Virus record (IMG/VR): IMGVR_UViG_3300046660_000192
Coordinates: 1-35,062 of that record
DNA: 35,062 bases
Source of the DNA: a virus
Direction: 5' to 3' (one strand)
The position numbers were made by a program, and so were the translations under genes. The notes beneath the pieces were generated by a model that was not told where the DNA came from, searched no databases, and saw only the letters and a list, made by a program, of their open reading frames with translations. Shown piece after piece: positions 7,677-16,063 of this stretch. Each line of letters starts with the position of its first letter. The first letter of the stretch is position 1.

Positions 7677-9755
7677 TTACGTTACAACAAGTGCACCAGT
7701 GGCAATTGCTGAGGCTTCTACACCCGACGCATTGGCAGCGGATAACCAGTAATAGTAGGTACCTGCAGCCAAGGCACTATCAGTTGACGTATAGCCGGTA
7801 TTCGGTGACCCGTAAACATACCCTATTACAGTTGACGTAACAAAGTTGTTAACTGTGTTACGTCGAACAACGACGTGACTAAAATTCGCGTTGTTCGGCG
7901 TTGTGAATGTGACGCTCGTTTGACCTACACCGCCCGCAGCACTGTTCAACACCACCGGTCCAGGCGCTGTCACGTCAGCCACAGGGGTGATTTTGATACT
8001 CGGTGTCGTATACGACCCCTTGCGACCCGTAGACGACACGTTACGCGCCTGGAATTCGTATTCGACTCCGTCGTCCATAATCGGACCATCGACAGACGTC
8101 GCACCTTCCGGCACGTTGATGTTTGTCCAATTCGACTCGCTCACCTTCTTGCCGCGCAACTGGACCGACAATGACGCAGCCGGTGCATCGAATCCGAGAA
8201 TTGCGTACGCCACTTCCGTGCCGGAAATGTTGCGCCTTCCGACCGTGACGTTAAAACTCGCAACGGCGGGGATAGCGCGGCTGACACTGGTTGTCGCCGT
8301 TACCGGGGCGGTACCTTCCTCGTCAGACGACCATTCGTACGCTTGTGCGTCGATCGACCGCAATGCAATCGTGAAGCTGCGCAGTACGCCTTTATCACCA
8401 ATGTTCCAGGTGAAATTCGTAACCTCGAAAGTACCAAATATCCGCTTCGGTCCGATCGTATAGTCAACCGTGACGAAAGGTTCCTGAAACGCAGCAATCG
8501 CCCCGAGACGGCAATTCACCGTCAACACCCATTCCGGGTTAAGCCGGTACGCACGGAGCTTCATCAGACGGCGCGCCTGGCTGTGCGACGGCGTCCAACT
8601 GAACTCCGTATCATCCACAAGTTCGCCGCGCGTGGAAACGCTTTCCTCGTCAACCCACGGGTCAGCGTCAACCAACAGATAATCATCGTCTTTCGAAAGG
8701 AATTTTGCCGTGATTTTGTTTGCAGTCGAACGGACATCCATTCCCTGTGTGATCGACACACAAGCGGTGATAAGATGCTTGTCGAGCGTGACGGTCGGTG
8801 ACGGGGAATTCCCGACATAAATCGACACTCCCCCGTCGCGCGTCAGGATCGGGCGCGCATCACAGTTCGCCAACATCGTTTCAAGTACCGAACCCGGTGT
8901 TTGCGAGAACTTGTAAGCACCCCACAACCGATAGCGCGCCTCTGTGCCGCCTGCCTTCAGCGAATAGAGTGCTGCGCATCTGGTCCATGCAGTCTTCCAA
9001 TGCTCGTGTGCTAGGGGTGTAGTGACAAGATCAATCGGAATACGCATTCCGCTAGGACTGATCATAAAATTTCGGATTACACCTGCCGCGTTGTCCGACC
9101 ACGCGATAACGCCCGTAACAGGGTTGTATATCTCAGTGAATCGCCCTTCGATTCGATAGAGTGTGTCTTTTAGACTTGGGAATGTTTGTGTTACGTCACT
9201 CGGGGACATCGCAAACTGAGTAGCATAGATCGTCACGACACCGTTGCCGCGGTGTGCAGACGTCCATTCGGGGAATGCCGCGGCAAGTTCCGAATAATAC
9301 GTTTCGGTCGGCAACCCCCTACGGTACAGAAAACGGCAATTGTTCTCATAGCTCCCGGTCTGCACGAGCCCGTCACCGTCAACGGTTACAATGTTGTCGT
9401 CAATCTTCAGGTTGAGGACGGTGACTAGTTTTCCCTCACAAACCACCAAAACTTTATGCAGTACACCGTCTTTCGAGTCACCGAAAATCCAGTTCCCCGT
9501 TGCCTGGTACTGACCGTAAATCCGCACTCGGTCGGAAATGGCGACACGCAAAGATTGCTGTACGTCTTCAGGTCGTGCGGGTTTCGGCTTGTACAACATG
9601 CCTGCAATTGCAGAAATACCGAATGAAAGCGCAACTTGCCCGATTGCGGTAAACACCGACCCGAGCGCACCGACGCCGACCAGCGCGTTAGCTAGCCAGA
9701 TCGGACCACCGGCCTGAAAGATCGCAAGTGCAAGAGGACCGAGAACGACAGGCAT
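7677..9755 (-). CDS. Tail tip/hub protein (TipJ-like, central fibre family)
   Basis: The 692-aa protein starts with hydrophobic segments (LALAIFQAGGPIWLANALVGVGALGSVF). Next is a J-like region: KPKPARPEDVQQSLRVAISDRVRIYGQYQATGNW, in several parts, a pattern typical of the host-specificity protein of siphophage tails. The middle holds the baseplate-hub-like fold (SLKAGGTEARYRLWGAYKF, LANCDARPILTRDGG). Residues ~505 to 692 look like two fibronectin-III-like domains (SLSVQLRGKKVSESNW, YYYWLSAANASGVEAS). It closes the tail tube distally and carries the receptor-binding proteins. It directly follows the NlpC-like gene (start 9755, that gene ends at 9756), matching the standard tail-tip order. Confidence 0.85.
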   Translation of the reverse strand: MPVVLGPLALAIFQAGGPIWLANALVGVGALGSVFTAIGQVALSFGISAIAGMLYKPKPARPEDVQQSLRVAISDRVRIYGQYQATGNWIFGDSKDGVLHKVLVVCEGKLVTVLNLKIDDNIVTVDGDGLVQTGSYENNCRFLYRRGLPTETYYSELAAAFPEWTSAHRGNGVVTIYATQFAMSPSDVTQTFPSLKDTLYRIEGRFTEIYNPVTGVIAWSDNAAGVIRNFMISPSGMRIPIDLVTTPLAHEHWKTAWTRCAALYSLKAGGTEARYRLWGAYKFSQTPGSVLETMLANCDARPILTRDGGVSIYVGNSPSPTVTLDKHLITACVSITQGMDVRSTANKITAKFLSKDDDYLLVDADPWVDEESVSTRGELVDDTEFSWTPSHSQARRLMKLRAYRLNPEWVLTVNCRLGAIAAFQEPFVTVDYTIGPKRIFGTFEVTNFTWNIGDKGVLRSFTIALRSIDAQAYEWSSDEEGTAPVTATTSVSRAIPAVASFNVTVGRRNISGTEVAYAILGFDAPAASLSVQLRGKKVSESNWTNINVPEGATSVDGPIMDDGVEYEFQARNVSSTGRKGSYTTPSIKITPVADVTAPGPVVLNSAAGGVGQTSVTFTTPNNANFSHVVVRRNTVNNFVTSTVIGYVYGSPNTGYTSTDSALAAGTYYYWLSAANASGVEASAIATGALVVT

Positions 9756-10145
9756 TTAGTGGGTACTCCATGCGACGTGCCGATATGAATCGTCGGCCGT
9801 GATAAATCCGTCCTCATCGCGGGACCACCAGTGTGATACGTCGAACACGGCGATACACGCGCGCTGACCCACGATGATTATCCCAACGTCACCCGGCAGC
9901 GGTGCACCGCTAACACGTGAAAATCCGGCATGGGTCAGGACTTCACGCATGCCGCGGATAATGCCACCTGGTTCCGCCAACCATTCGCGACCGGTTTCCT
10001 CGTCCACGGTTTTGCGCCCGTAGGCGTGCATAGCGGAATATCCGTGTCGATGTTCAAACCAGCGATCGGCAGTCGATGCACAGTCCGTCACCCCCCATTC
10101 AAATGGGCGTAACATTTCCAAACCGATGAAAGCCGTCACATCCAT
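9756..10145 (-). CDS. NlpC/P60-like (DUF6950-type) tail-tip protein
   Basis: The start is set at ATG 10145 (MDVTAFIGLEMLRPFEWG), one base after the stop of the preceding gene; an upstream extension to 10253 would overlap that gene by over 100 bases. The 129-aa product has WGVTDCASTADRW with the presumed nucleophile Cys22, and later PLPGDVGII. The position between tail-tip proteins and the TipJ hub is where NlpC/P60 cell-wall peptidases occur in siphophages and gene transfer agents. The canonical His after the GD motif is not evident (RACIAVF in place of the usual HxGI), so activity is uncertain and the DUF6950 label fits better than NlpC proper. Confidence 0.7.
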   Translation of the reverse strand: MDVTAFIGLEMLRPFEWGVTDCASTADRWFEHRHGYSAMHAYGRKTVDEETGREWLAEPGGIIRGMREVLTHAGFSRVSGAPLPGDVGIIIVGQRACIAVFDVSHWWSRDEDGFITADDSYRHVAWSTH

Positions 10146-10146
10146 G

Positions 10147-10737
10147 TCAAAAATCCGGGTAGTAAAATTGCTTGAAAACGAGCCGCGGCATGAACTCGAA
10201 AATCTTGTCGCCGGGGTGCGATATTTGCTGATCGCGGTCCGAATACCGACCACCAGGAATACGCGACCGGTTGAAATAGATATTCTCCGCTGCGATAGAA
10301 ATCGTCTGCGTCGGGGACGGTGCGCTAGGATCCTGCGTCACCTCGTCCTGTACGATTTCGGGCGGCTGCATATACCCGAAGAAAATCACAGGTGCCGCGG
10401 CGATCGGTTGCCAGTCATCATCAAACGACTGCAAATAAACCTTTACAAGCCGGTCCTGAACTTCCCCGATCTGCGTCAACGCCAGCCCGAGCAAATCGTT
10501 TTTCACACCACCAATTGTGAATGTCACGCGCTCCGAAACCGTGGAATTCGCGAAAGATAGACCATCGATCGAACCTGCACCGAATAGCGGCTGAAACAGA
10601 GTGTCGTTTACTGTCAACCGGGTGTTGCCGTTCCAGACGCCCATTTTTTCAGACACAAAATCGAATTCGACCAGAAACGCGACACGAACCTTGCCTGTAG
10701 AAAATCGCTCTATTTCGTCGGCGTTGAAGAACGTCAC
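10147..10737 (-). CDS. Tail-tip protein
   Basis: This 196-aa protein lies between the distal-tail-like gene and the NlpC-like gene. It contains VRVAFLVEFDF near the start, a baseplate-like domain with a charged loop (EVQDRLVKVYLQSFDDDW) and an FFGYMQPPEI strand. It ends with RSRIPGGRYSDRDQQISHPGDKIFEFMPRL, in two parts, whose R.P..RYSD.DQ...PGD pattern I recognise from hub-proximal tail proteins of this phage group. No enzyme motif is visible. It overlaps the upstream gene by ATGA. It probably builds the adaptor between tail tube and hub. Confidence 0.65.
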   Translation of the reverse strand: MTFFNADEIERFSTGKVRVAFLVEFDFVSEKMGVWNGNTRLTVNDTLFQPLFGAGSIDGLSFANSTVSERVTFTIGGVKNDLLGLALTQIGEVQDRLVKVYLQSFDDDWQPIAAAPVIFFGYMQPPEIVQDEVTQDPSAPSPTQTISIAAENIYFNRSRIPGGRYSDRDQQISHPGDKIFEFMPRLVFKQFYYPDF

Positions 10738-11405
10738 GATACAAGATCCTCGACAAAATTAACGGTCGGAAAGCCACGACGATTTGCGTCAAGTGACAGC
10801 ATCATTTCGTCATCGGTCGCCAGGCGCATACGACAAACCGGGCGCGTGAATTCCAACTCGTCACCGGCCGTCACCGCTGCACGCAAGGGGGGTTGCCAGC
10901 GCAAAGCCGCTGTGGTGTCAGACGTGTAAACGACCGAATCGAGCCGGTACATATGTTCATCGAACGAGAACACTTGACCGGGTTGCAGCATGTCTCCGAA
11001 TGCAATATCCACAGTGCCCGCAACCGACCTTTCAATCAGATCGGTGGTAATCGTTACATGTGTACCCGATCCGACGTACCCCGTATCATCGTCAAAAAAT
11101 GAATCGTCACTGTGCGGAACTTCTGTCAGGACGGCGTCTGGGTCGATCGGCTGATACGCATGACAATACGGCACCAGGATGGGGTACAAGCGACCCTGGA
11201 GCTTCGCAGCGATGCCGTTGAATGCGAGTACCCGGTTACGCGTCGTGACAACCACACTGCCGAACGTTGCGCGCCAAAACCCGGCGTCACCTGAAATGAC
11301 GTCTGCGGCACCCGCGGCCGACACAGGACCGCTGATGTTCATACCGGAAATGTGAAACATCGGTTCTTGTGGTGGGAGTACGTGGCGCGGCCATTGTATC
11401 GTCAT
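10734..11405 (-). CDS. Distal-tail-like protein
   Basis: The 223-aa protein follows directly after the tape measure gene, whose stop overlaps its start by one base. It starts MTIQWPRHVLPPQEPMFHISG. The middle is beta-rich with VSAAGAADVISGDAGFWRA, VVTTRNRVLAFNGIAA and FSFDEHMYRLDSVVY. It ends CRMRLATDDEMMLSLDANRRG, a pattern seen in the first gene after the tape measure in related phages. Position suggests a distal tail protein that caps the tube. No catalytic motif is seen. Confidence 0.65.
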   Translation of the reverse strand: MTIQWPRHVLPPQEPMFHISGMNISGPVSAAGAADVISGDAGFWRATFGSVVVTTRNRVLAFNGIAAKLQGRLYPILVPYCHAYQPIDPDAVLTEVPHSDDSFFDDDTGYVGSGTHVTITTDLIERSVAGTVDIAFGDMLQPGQVFSFDEHMYRLDSVVYTSDTTAALRWQPPLRAAVTAGDELEFTRPVCRMRLATDDEMMLSLDANRRGFPTVNFVEDLVS

Positions 11406-13534
11406 CAGAATTGCCGATCCTGTGTGTCGGTGATCAGACCGCCCATATTGGCTTTTACCGTCTTGAACGACTGTTCGACCGAGACCTGAATAATCGTCCC
11501 CGATGCGGTGCGTATGCGCTGGTCGGCAATATCAGCCATGCGGCCGGAATCGTCCGACAAACGAAGCTCGACAACGTCGCGGCTGGATTTGTTTTGTTGA
11601 ACGGTTGGCGACGAAATAGTGACCGGGACTTTTCCGCCAGCTGGCAACGGGATAACGGCTTCCTCACCGTGGACAATGCCTGCAGGTTGACCGCGCCGAC
11701 CTGGTGTTTTCGCCGTGCCGGATGCGAAACCGAAGATTTTCCCGATACCACCAAGGATAGAGCCGAACAGCCCTGAGCCCGCCCCGCCCCCTGTGCCGCC
11801 CTTGGTCGAAAACAGACCATCAACGGCCATGTCGAGCAACTTATCAGCAACCTTGTTCAAGGCGTTTGACAGTGCTTCAGCGCCGGATTTGCCGTCTTTC
11901 AGGTCGGATATGAAACCCTTGAAAACGTCCTTTTCCAGAGACGCCCATTCTTCGGCGTTCTTTTGGATTTCCTTCTGTGATTCCGACAGCTTTTTAGCGT
12001 CCGCCGACGCTTCGGCATAACCCGTTGCAAGCGCAGAAATCTGTTCTCGCAATGCAGGTGTGATCTCCATGCCTTCGCGCTGTGCGTCTGCTAGCAACTT
12101 CTGTTCGGCCTGAGCTTTCTCGAGAGCGAAACCATAATCATTCACAAGGGGGTTTACCGCCGCTTGCGCTGCCGTCGATTCGCGGAGCGCCGTTGTCCGT
12201 TCCTTGATCCCGGCGACTTCAGAAGCGTAGGAGTCCGCGCCCTTGCCTCCACCACCTTTGCGCTTCGCCCCGCCGCCATATTTCGAGCCAGGCATACCGT
12301 CCAGCTCGATCAACGGTCGCGAATCGGGTGTCGGAACGTTAAACCCCGGCGTGTTGTTTTCCCGTAGCAGCCGACGCCGACGCGCCTCGTCATCCTGTAG
12401 CGCGTTGCGGCGCTTCTCTGCGTCGGTCACGCGGTCGAGATCAGACGGACGGTTATCCGGCTTCGGCGTTTCACCGGTCGGTTTGAAATCATCACCTGAA
12501 AAGAATTTGCCACCTTCCGAAAACAACGGTGGTAGCGCGGCTAAATTTTGACTGGCAAGCAGGGCTTGCATTGCCGATCGACGCAATCCGTCAGCCTGAC
12601 GTGCCGCACCGAAGAACGTATCACCCAACGACGCAATAACACCGGCAAGCGAATTCGCGGCAGGAATACCGGTTTGTGTGAATGCGTCAGCAAGCGCGTC
12701 CTGTAGGTCTTTCAGTTCCTGCGTACCGTCTTTGCCGTCCCGAGCCGCTGCGGCCACCTTGTCGAACGCTGTATGAAGCGCGTCGATCGTCTCGGATTTC
12801 GCACCGGCTTCAATCAACTGTTCTTCCAGTTCGGCCAGGTCAAGTTTCAGACCTTCAAGCTCTTTAGTGACCGGTTCAAATTTCTGTTTTGACAGGATAT
12901 CGACCGCAGCAAGCAACTCGGTCTGTTCCTTGGCATCAGCAAGACGGTCAATGTACGATTGCAGTTCGGGGACCGCCTCCCCCCAACGCTTCGCAACGGT
13001 CTCAATTAACTTCGCTTGCTCTTCGATGGCTTTGTTTGCTTCCTCACCACCAGAAGCCATTTCCATGAACGCCTGGACAGCATAGCCGCCAAGGCCGATC
13101 ACGGCGAACGTCAGGAGCGAAAAAGGATTGAGAACAGACATTGCAGCCTGTGCAAGTGTGCTACCAAACTGCTTGATTGACATACCTGTTGACTGGAACT
13201 GTTGCGAAATTTGCGTTCCTTGCTGGAGCATGATCAGAAACGGAGACTGACCACCAGCCAACTGCACACCGATGTCATTCAACTGATACGAAAGCTGTGT
13301 CGCGGCACCCGTGGCGTTTTTAAGTCCGCCCACCGCTTGCTGTGAACCCACGCCGATACCGGAGAACGCCCGCTGTGCACCCTTGCCGATGTTGGTGTTT
13401 GCCGCGTCGAACGACTTTTCCATAGCACCGGCAGACTTTGCGGCATCCTTTACCAGCTTAGCAAGTTCACGCTCCATCCGCGCTTGTGTAACGCCGATCT
13501 GAACCAACAAGCCGCCCGAGTCTTCACCAGCCAT
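11405..13534 (-). CDS. Tape measure protein
   Basis: This 709-aa protein is largely helical and Ala/Gln/Lys rich. The N-terminal part contains LSYQLNDIGVQLAGGQSPF and LLQQGTQISQQFQ, signatures of the lambda-H-like tail length tape measure family. Membrane-like stretches follow at ~130-155 (VLNPFSLLTFAVIGLGGYAVQ) and a long coiled-coil region with EEQAKLIETVAKRW. The C-terminal end has AGIVHGEEAVIPLPAGGKVP, the usual tape-measure tail segment. It sets tail length and may form the genome-ejection channel. By the usual ~1.5 angstrom per residue, the tail would be roughly 100 nm (inference). It lies between the chaperone genes and the tail-tip genes as expected. Confidence 0.9.
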   Translation of the reverse strand: MAGEDSGGLLVQIGVTQARMERELAKLVKDAAKSAGAMEKSFDAANTNIGKGAQRAFSGIGVGSQQAVGGLKNATGAATQLSYQLNDIGVQLAGGQSPFLIMLQQGTQISQQFQSTGMSIKQFGSTLAQAAMSVLNPFSLLTFAVIGLGGYAVQAFMEMASGGEEANKAIEEQAKLIETVAKRWGEAVPELQSYIDRLADAKEQTELLAAVDILSKQKFEPVTKELEGLKLDLAELEEQLIEAGAKSETIDALHTAFDKVAAAARDGKDGTQELKDLQDALADAFTQTGIPAANSLAGVIASLGDTFFGAARQADGLRRSAMQALLASQNLAALPPLFSEGGKFFSGDDFKPTGETPKPDNRPSDLDRVTDAEKRRNALQDDEARRRRLLRENNTPGFNVPTPDSRPLIELDGMPGSKYGGGAKRKGGGGKGADSYASEVAGIKERTTALRESTAAQAAVNPLVNDYGFALEKAQAEQKLLADAQREGMEITPALREQISALATGYAEASADAKKLSESQKEIQKNAEEWASLEKDVFKGFISDLKDGKSGAEALSNALNKVADKLLDMAVDGLFSTKGGTGGGAGSGLFGSILGGIGKIFGFASGTAKTPGRRGQPAGIVHGEEAVIPLPAGGKVPVTISSPTVQQNKSSRDVVELRLSDDSGRMADIADQRIRTASGTIIQVSVEQSFKTVKANMGGLITDTQDRQF

Positions 13535-13792
13535 TTAGAAACCCACGATGCCCATTTCGGCCAAACGTTCGTCGCTGATATCAGCGTTACGTTTCGATTT
13601 AACACCGTTAACAGCTTTCCAGCCATCAAAACAGGCGTTGAATTCCCAAAGTGTCATTTCATCCACAGTGCGGGGAGAGAAACCCATAGCCGTGCCGGAG
13701 GCGTAAAAGTGTGACCACTTTATACGTCCGAATTCGTCACGCTCCCCGCCACTATCTCCCCCGGCGCATCGTCCCCCGTGGGGTCGGCAGGC
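13535..13792 (-). CDS. Tail assembly chaperone C-terminal part, probable -1 frameshift product
   Basis: Frame -1 relative to the upstream chaperone gene is open from 13792 to the stop at 13537-13535, one base upstream of the tape measure start. It encodes WSHFYASGTAMGFSP, RTVDEMTLWEFNACFDGW and KAVNGVKSKRNADIS. This matches the short rcc01693-like (TAC) family: W.xFYxxAxxxGxxP.....T.WEF....xGW. There is no ATG or GTG before the domain in this frame, so expression by ribosomal slippage from the gene ending at 13720 is likely, giving a G-GT-style fusion. Runs of five G on the coding strand (13758-13762 and 13773-13777) lie in the overlap, but no textbook XXXYYYZ heptamer is present. Confidence 0.65.
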   Translation of the reverse strand, partial: ACRPHGGRCAGGDSGGERDEFGRIKWSHFYASGTAMGFSPRTVDEMTLWEFNACFDGWKAVNGVKSKRNADISDERLAEMGIVGF

Positions 13793-14082
13793 TCACCCAT
13801 GACGGCGTCACGTAACACCCGCGTGGCAAGTAGCATCGATCGATACAGCGCGGGCGTGTTGTCGGTGAAAACCTTGTCGGTCAGCTTTTTCGCCGCGCCC
13901 GGTTCCATGCCACCACCGACCAGCCCGAGCCGCACGGTGTCAACGATATCGTCAACGAACCACTGTGACCCGGTGATGCGACCGAGCAAGAAAAGCGGCC
14001 CGACACCGGTCGCAGACTGCAAAGCCCGCAATTCACCGATGCCGAGCCGGAACGGGTGTTCTCCGCCTTCCCAAACGTACAT
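13720..14082 (-). CDS. Tail assembly chaperone, GTA gp10-like
   Basis: The 120-aa protein has the signature of the gene-transfer-agent gp10/TAC family: EHPFRLGIGELRALQSATGVGP in two parts, then FVDDIVDTVRLGLVGGGMEP and AAKKLTDKVF. It lies between tail tube and tape measure, where siphophages encode the chaperone that coats the tape measure. The last ~25 residues (EPADPTGDDAPGEIVAG) are a polar tail read over the segment where the -1 frame is also open. The 120-aa product and a longer frameshift product are expected to coexist. Confidence 0.8.
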   Translation of the reverse strand: MYVWEGGEHPFRLGIGELRALQSATGVGPLFLLGRITGSQWFVDDIVDTVRLGLVGGGMEPGAAKKLTDKVFTDNTPALYRSMLLATRVLRDAVMGEPADPTGDDAPGEIVAGSVTNSDV

Positions 14083-14085
14083 GCG

Positions 14086-14541
14086 TTACGCCTTGTTCGT
14101 GGCGGTCGGCACGCCGTCGAAGCGGATAGCGATTTCTCGGGTCACCTTCTGTCCCTTGGTGCGTGCGTCAACCACAGACGTCAGCAGCGCGGGACCGGCT
14201 TCCGTTTCCGGGTCGCCCGACAAAGCGGCAGTGTTGCGAATGCGGATGTTCTTGGTCGCGCCGGAATAGAACCAATCGAACATCGCCTTGTTGGACTGTG
14301 CGGCCCATACGCCGGTACCATCGACCGTTACGGTGATCGACCGTACTGCGACTTCGACCGAGACCGGCAACGATTCATCGTCGCAGTACGGAACTTCCGT
14401 CTCGTCAACGTTCGCAGTGCGCGTGACTGTAACGTCAGTGATTCCGCAAAGCGAGGTGTAAACGCCAGGCGAACCGATCGGATCAACCTCAACGTCTAGG
14501 ACTAGTTCTTCATATTTTTCGGTTGCCGCCTTGATAGCCAT
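14086..14541 (-). CDS. Major tail tube protein
   Basis: This 151-aa protein begins MAIKAATEKYEELVLDVEV and contains ITDVTVTRTANVDETEVPYCDD, in parts, then SITVTVDGTGVW and SNKAMFDWFYSGATKNIRI. That alternating beta pattern with a late (I/V)R(I/V)RNT strand belongs to the phage tail tube family of TP901/HK97-like phages. It should polymerise as stacked hexamers. It lies immediately upstream of the chaperone pair, and its start overlaps the end of the 60-aa ORF by 40 bases. Confidence 0.85.
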   Translation of the reverse strand: MAIKAATEKYEELVLDVEVDPIGSPGVYTSLCGITDVTVTRTANVDETEVPYCDDESLPVSVEVAVRSITVTVDGTGVWAAQSNKAMFDWFYSGATKNIRIRNTAALSGDPETEAGPALLTSVVDARTKGQKVTREIAIRFDGVPTATNKA

Positions 14542-14684
14542 ATCGTTGCTTTCCCTGCTTTAACAGCCGCTTCCACAACGTCGCGCGGCAAATTCTGTGG
14601 TTCACTGGACGGCTGCACGACAAATGCAACCGCTTGCGCCGGTCGGCGGTCGAACTCGAAACGCTCGTGAAAAACCGCCTTCAT
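14502..14684 (-). CDS. Small protein before the tail tube gene
   Basis: The 60-aa ORF starts by ATGA overlap with the DUF3168 gene and reads MKAVFHERFEFDRRPAQAVAF, then VVQPSSEPQNLPRDVVEAAV and KAGKATI. The pattern F.FD.RP..AVAF.....P..LPR.VVEAAV.AG is recurrent in short proteins at this spot in alphaproteobacterial phages. Its last 40 bases overlap the tail tube start in another frame, which is unusual, but the conserved-looking core lies before the overlap. The function is unknown, probably a small tail-assembly accessory. Confidence 0.65.
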   Translation of the reverse strand: MKAVFHERFEFDRRPAQAVAFVVQPSSEPQNLPRDVVEAAVKAGKATIWLSRRQPKNMKN

Positions 14685-15079
14685 TCGGGCTCGGGTTCCT
14701 CTATCAACGCTTCAAACTGCACGACGCCGTGATAATTAACACCATCGGGCTCTTGTAACACGGCGCTGCGTACAAATCGAATAGAATGTAACGCGTTATC
14801 CGTCAATTCCCCCGGATACTTATGCAACGAACGTTTCACGAGCCCCATCATATCCTTTAGTTCGGACATGCCAGCCTCACTGTGATAGAGATCGACTTGA
14901 AACTGATGGTTCGTGCCGGTAATACACTCGTCATCGTCTTCCTGGACGTCTTCCGGTCCGAACTCGATAAACGGCATAGACTGTTGCGGGTCCGCGCGAT
15001 CGAACACAGGCCATGTGATCGTCGGATCTGACGTCAGACGGCGGTAAATCATGTCCTGGAGGTCGAGTGACGGCGTCAT
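14681..15079 (-). CDS. DUF3168-family tail completion protein
   Basis: This 132-aa protein has the DUF3168 layout: LQDMIYRRLTSDPTI at the N-terminus, MPFIEFGPEDVQEDDD, then HQFQVDLYHSEAGMSELKDM and a strand-rich C-terminus RSAVLQEPDGVNYHGVVQFEALIE. Family members act as tail terminator or completion proteins at the head-proximal end of the tail. It starts within an ATGA overlap with the HK97 gp10-like gene and is coupled to the next gene in the same way, consistent with the standard connector order. Confidence 0.85.
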   Translation of the reverse strand: MTPSLDLQDMIYRRLTSDPTITWPVFDRADPQQSMPFIEFGPEDVQEDDDECITGTNHQFQVDLYHSEAGMSELKDMMGLVKRSLHKYPGELTDNALHSIRFVRSAVLQEPDGVNYHGVVQFEALIEEPEPE

Positions 15080-15552
15080 ACCATCCCCATTTCTTTGATT
15101 GCTTTGCGAATGGCTCGGGTTAGTTGACCCTTCACCTTCCGTTTATTGTTCCGCCATGTGCTGAAAAAGAACGGGTTTCCGACCCATTTCCGCGTACCGA
15201 ATTCGACCCACCGGGCGTAAAACGCCTTCCGGTCGCCCGCGTAAATGGTCAGTTTGGTAGTACCTTCCTTGGTCAGACCCGTTTGCACGGATCCGAGCGA
15301 AACGGTACCTTTCGGCGCGTCCCCCCACGTCCACCCGATACTGTCACGCAACGCGCCGGGTATGACCGGTTCGCCTTTGTGGCGCTTGTCGCTCCGTATC
15401 TCGGGCGGACCGGCATAGACAGGGGCGCGCGTCTTCATTTGCGCGACCACCTGCGTTGCTGCCTTTTCAAGTGCCTCTTTCACGCGTTGTTCAACGAGCG
15501 CAGGGAACACCACCGTTAATTTCTTCTGGAGTTCCGCAACGCCCTTGACCAT
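15076..15552 (-). CDS. HK97 gp10-like head-tail joining/tail component
   Basis: The 158-aa protein starts with a helical segment (MVKGVAELQKKLTVVF). The gp10-type core follows: KAATQVVAQMKTRAPVYAG, then GALRDSIGW, an AGDRKAFYARWVEFGTRKW block and a terminal basic helix (KGQLTRAIRKAIKEMG). The combination RAPV......LRxSI.......(Y/F)ARWVEFGT is characteristic of the HK97 gp10 family. It sits between the possible decoration protein and DUF3168. It is thought to act in joining tails to heads. Confidence 0.85.
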   Translation of the reverse strand: MVKGVAELQKKLTVVFPALVEQRVKEALEKAATQVVAQMKTRAPVYAGPPEIRSDKRHKGEPVIPGALRDSIGWTWGDAPKGTVSLGSVQTGLTKEGTTKLTIYAGDRKAFYARWVEFGTRKWVGNPFFFSTWRNNKRKVKGQLTRAIRKAIKEMGMV

Positions 15553-15556
15553 GTCG

Positions 15557-16063
15557 TTAAGCGGTACGCGCCAAAATCGCGATCTGGTACAGGGCCGACG
15601 CGCCCGAGCTGTTGACGATCGTCAGAATATCCGCGGTCGTCGCGGTAACAGTCTTGACGCCTGCAGCATCACCGGCCGCAAGGAGGAACACCGCACCAGG
15701 CTTCAACACGAACGGCATAGCCGACGCAAAGACGCCTGCAGCACCGCCGCCGATGGTCAAATCCGTGGTGTTGACAGGTGATCCGGCGCGCGGTTTGTTG
15801 ATGATCATCAGCGCGACGATTTCCGCCGCTGCGACGGTCGCGCCAAACGCATCGGTCAGGACGCCGACCAAATCAAGGCTTTCCGTCGCGCCGGTCGCAA
15901 CTGTGCGCTCGTCCACGAAAGCAATGTTCGCCTTGTTGACTGTCGTTCCGTCCGTCAGTTGAATCAGCGTTTCGAGAACCGGCTTGAATTCCGGCCCACC
16001 GAAATCGTTTGATCCAGATTGGGAAATCTTCAGGCGTGCGAGAATTTCAGCGGTAACGGTCAT
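15557..16063 (-). CDS. Structural accessory protein of the head-tail region
   Basis: This 168-aa protein is rich in Ala, Val, Thr and Gly and probably all-beta. It has IQLTDGTTVNKANIAFVDERTVATGATESLDLVG in parts, then IMIINKP-type strands (ALMIINKPRAGS) and MPFVLKPGAVFLLAAGD. The pattern TDGT...A...F.DERT.A.GA.E.LDL.G recurs in small structural proteins of siphophages. It lies between the head-tail adaptor (ATGA overlap) and gp10. It may be a capsid decoration or connector-associated protein. The exact role is unknown. Confidence 0.6.
   Translation of the reverse strand: MTVTAEILARLKISQSGSNDFGGPEFKPVLETLIQLTDGTTVNKANIAFVDERTVATGATESLDLVGVLTDAFGATVAAAEIVALMIINKPRAGSPVNTTDLTIGGGAAGVFASAMPFVLKPGAVFLLAAGDAAGVKTVTATTADILTIVNSSGASALYQIAILARTA

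Noticed and set aside
10146-10253. N-terminal extension of the NlpC-like protein up to 10253.
   Set aside because: It would overlap the preceding tail-tip gene by over 100 bases, and the ATG at 10145 immediately follows that gene's stop.
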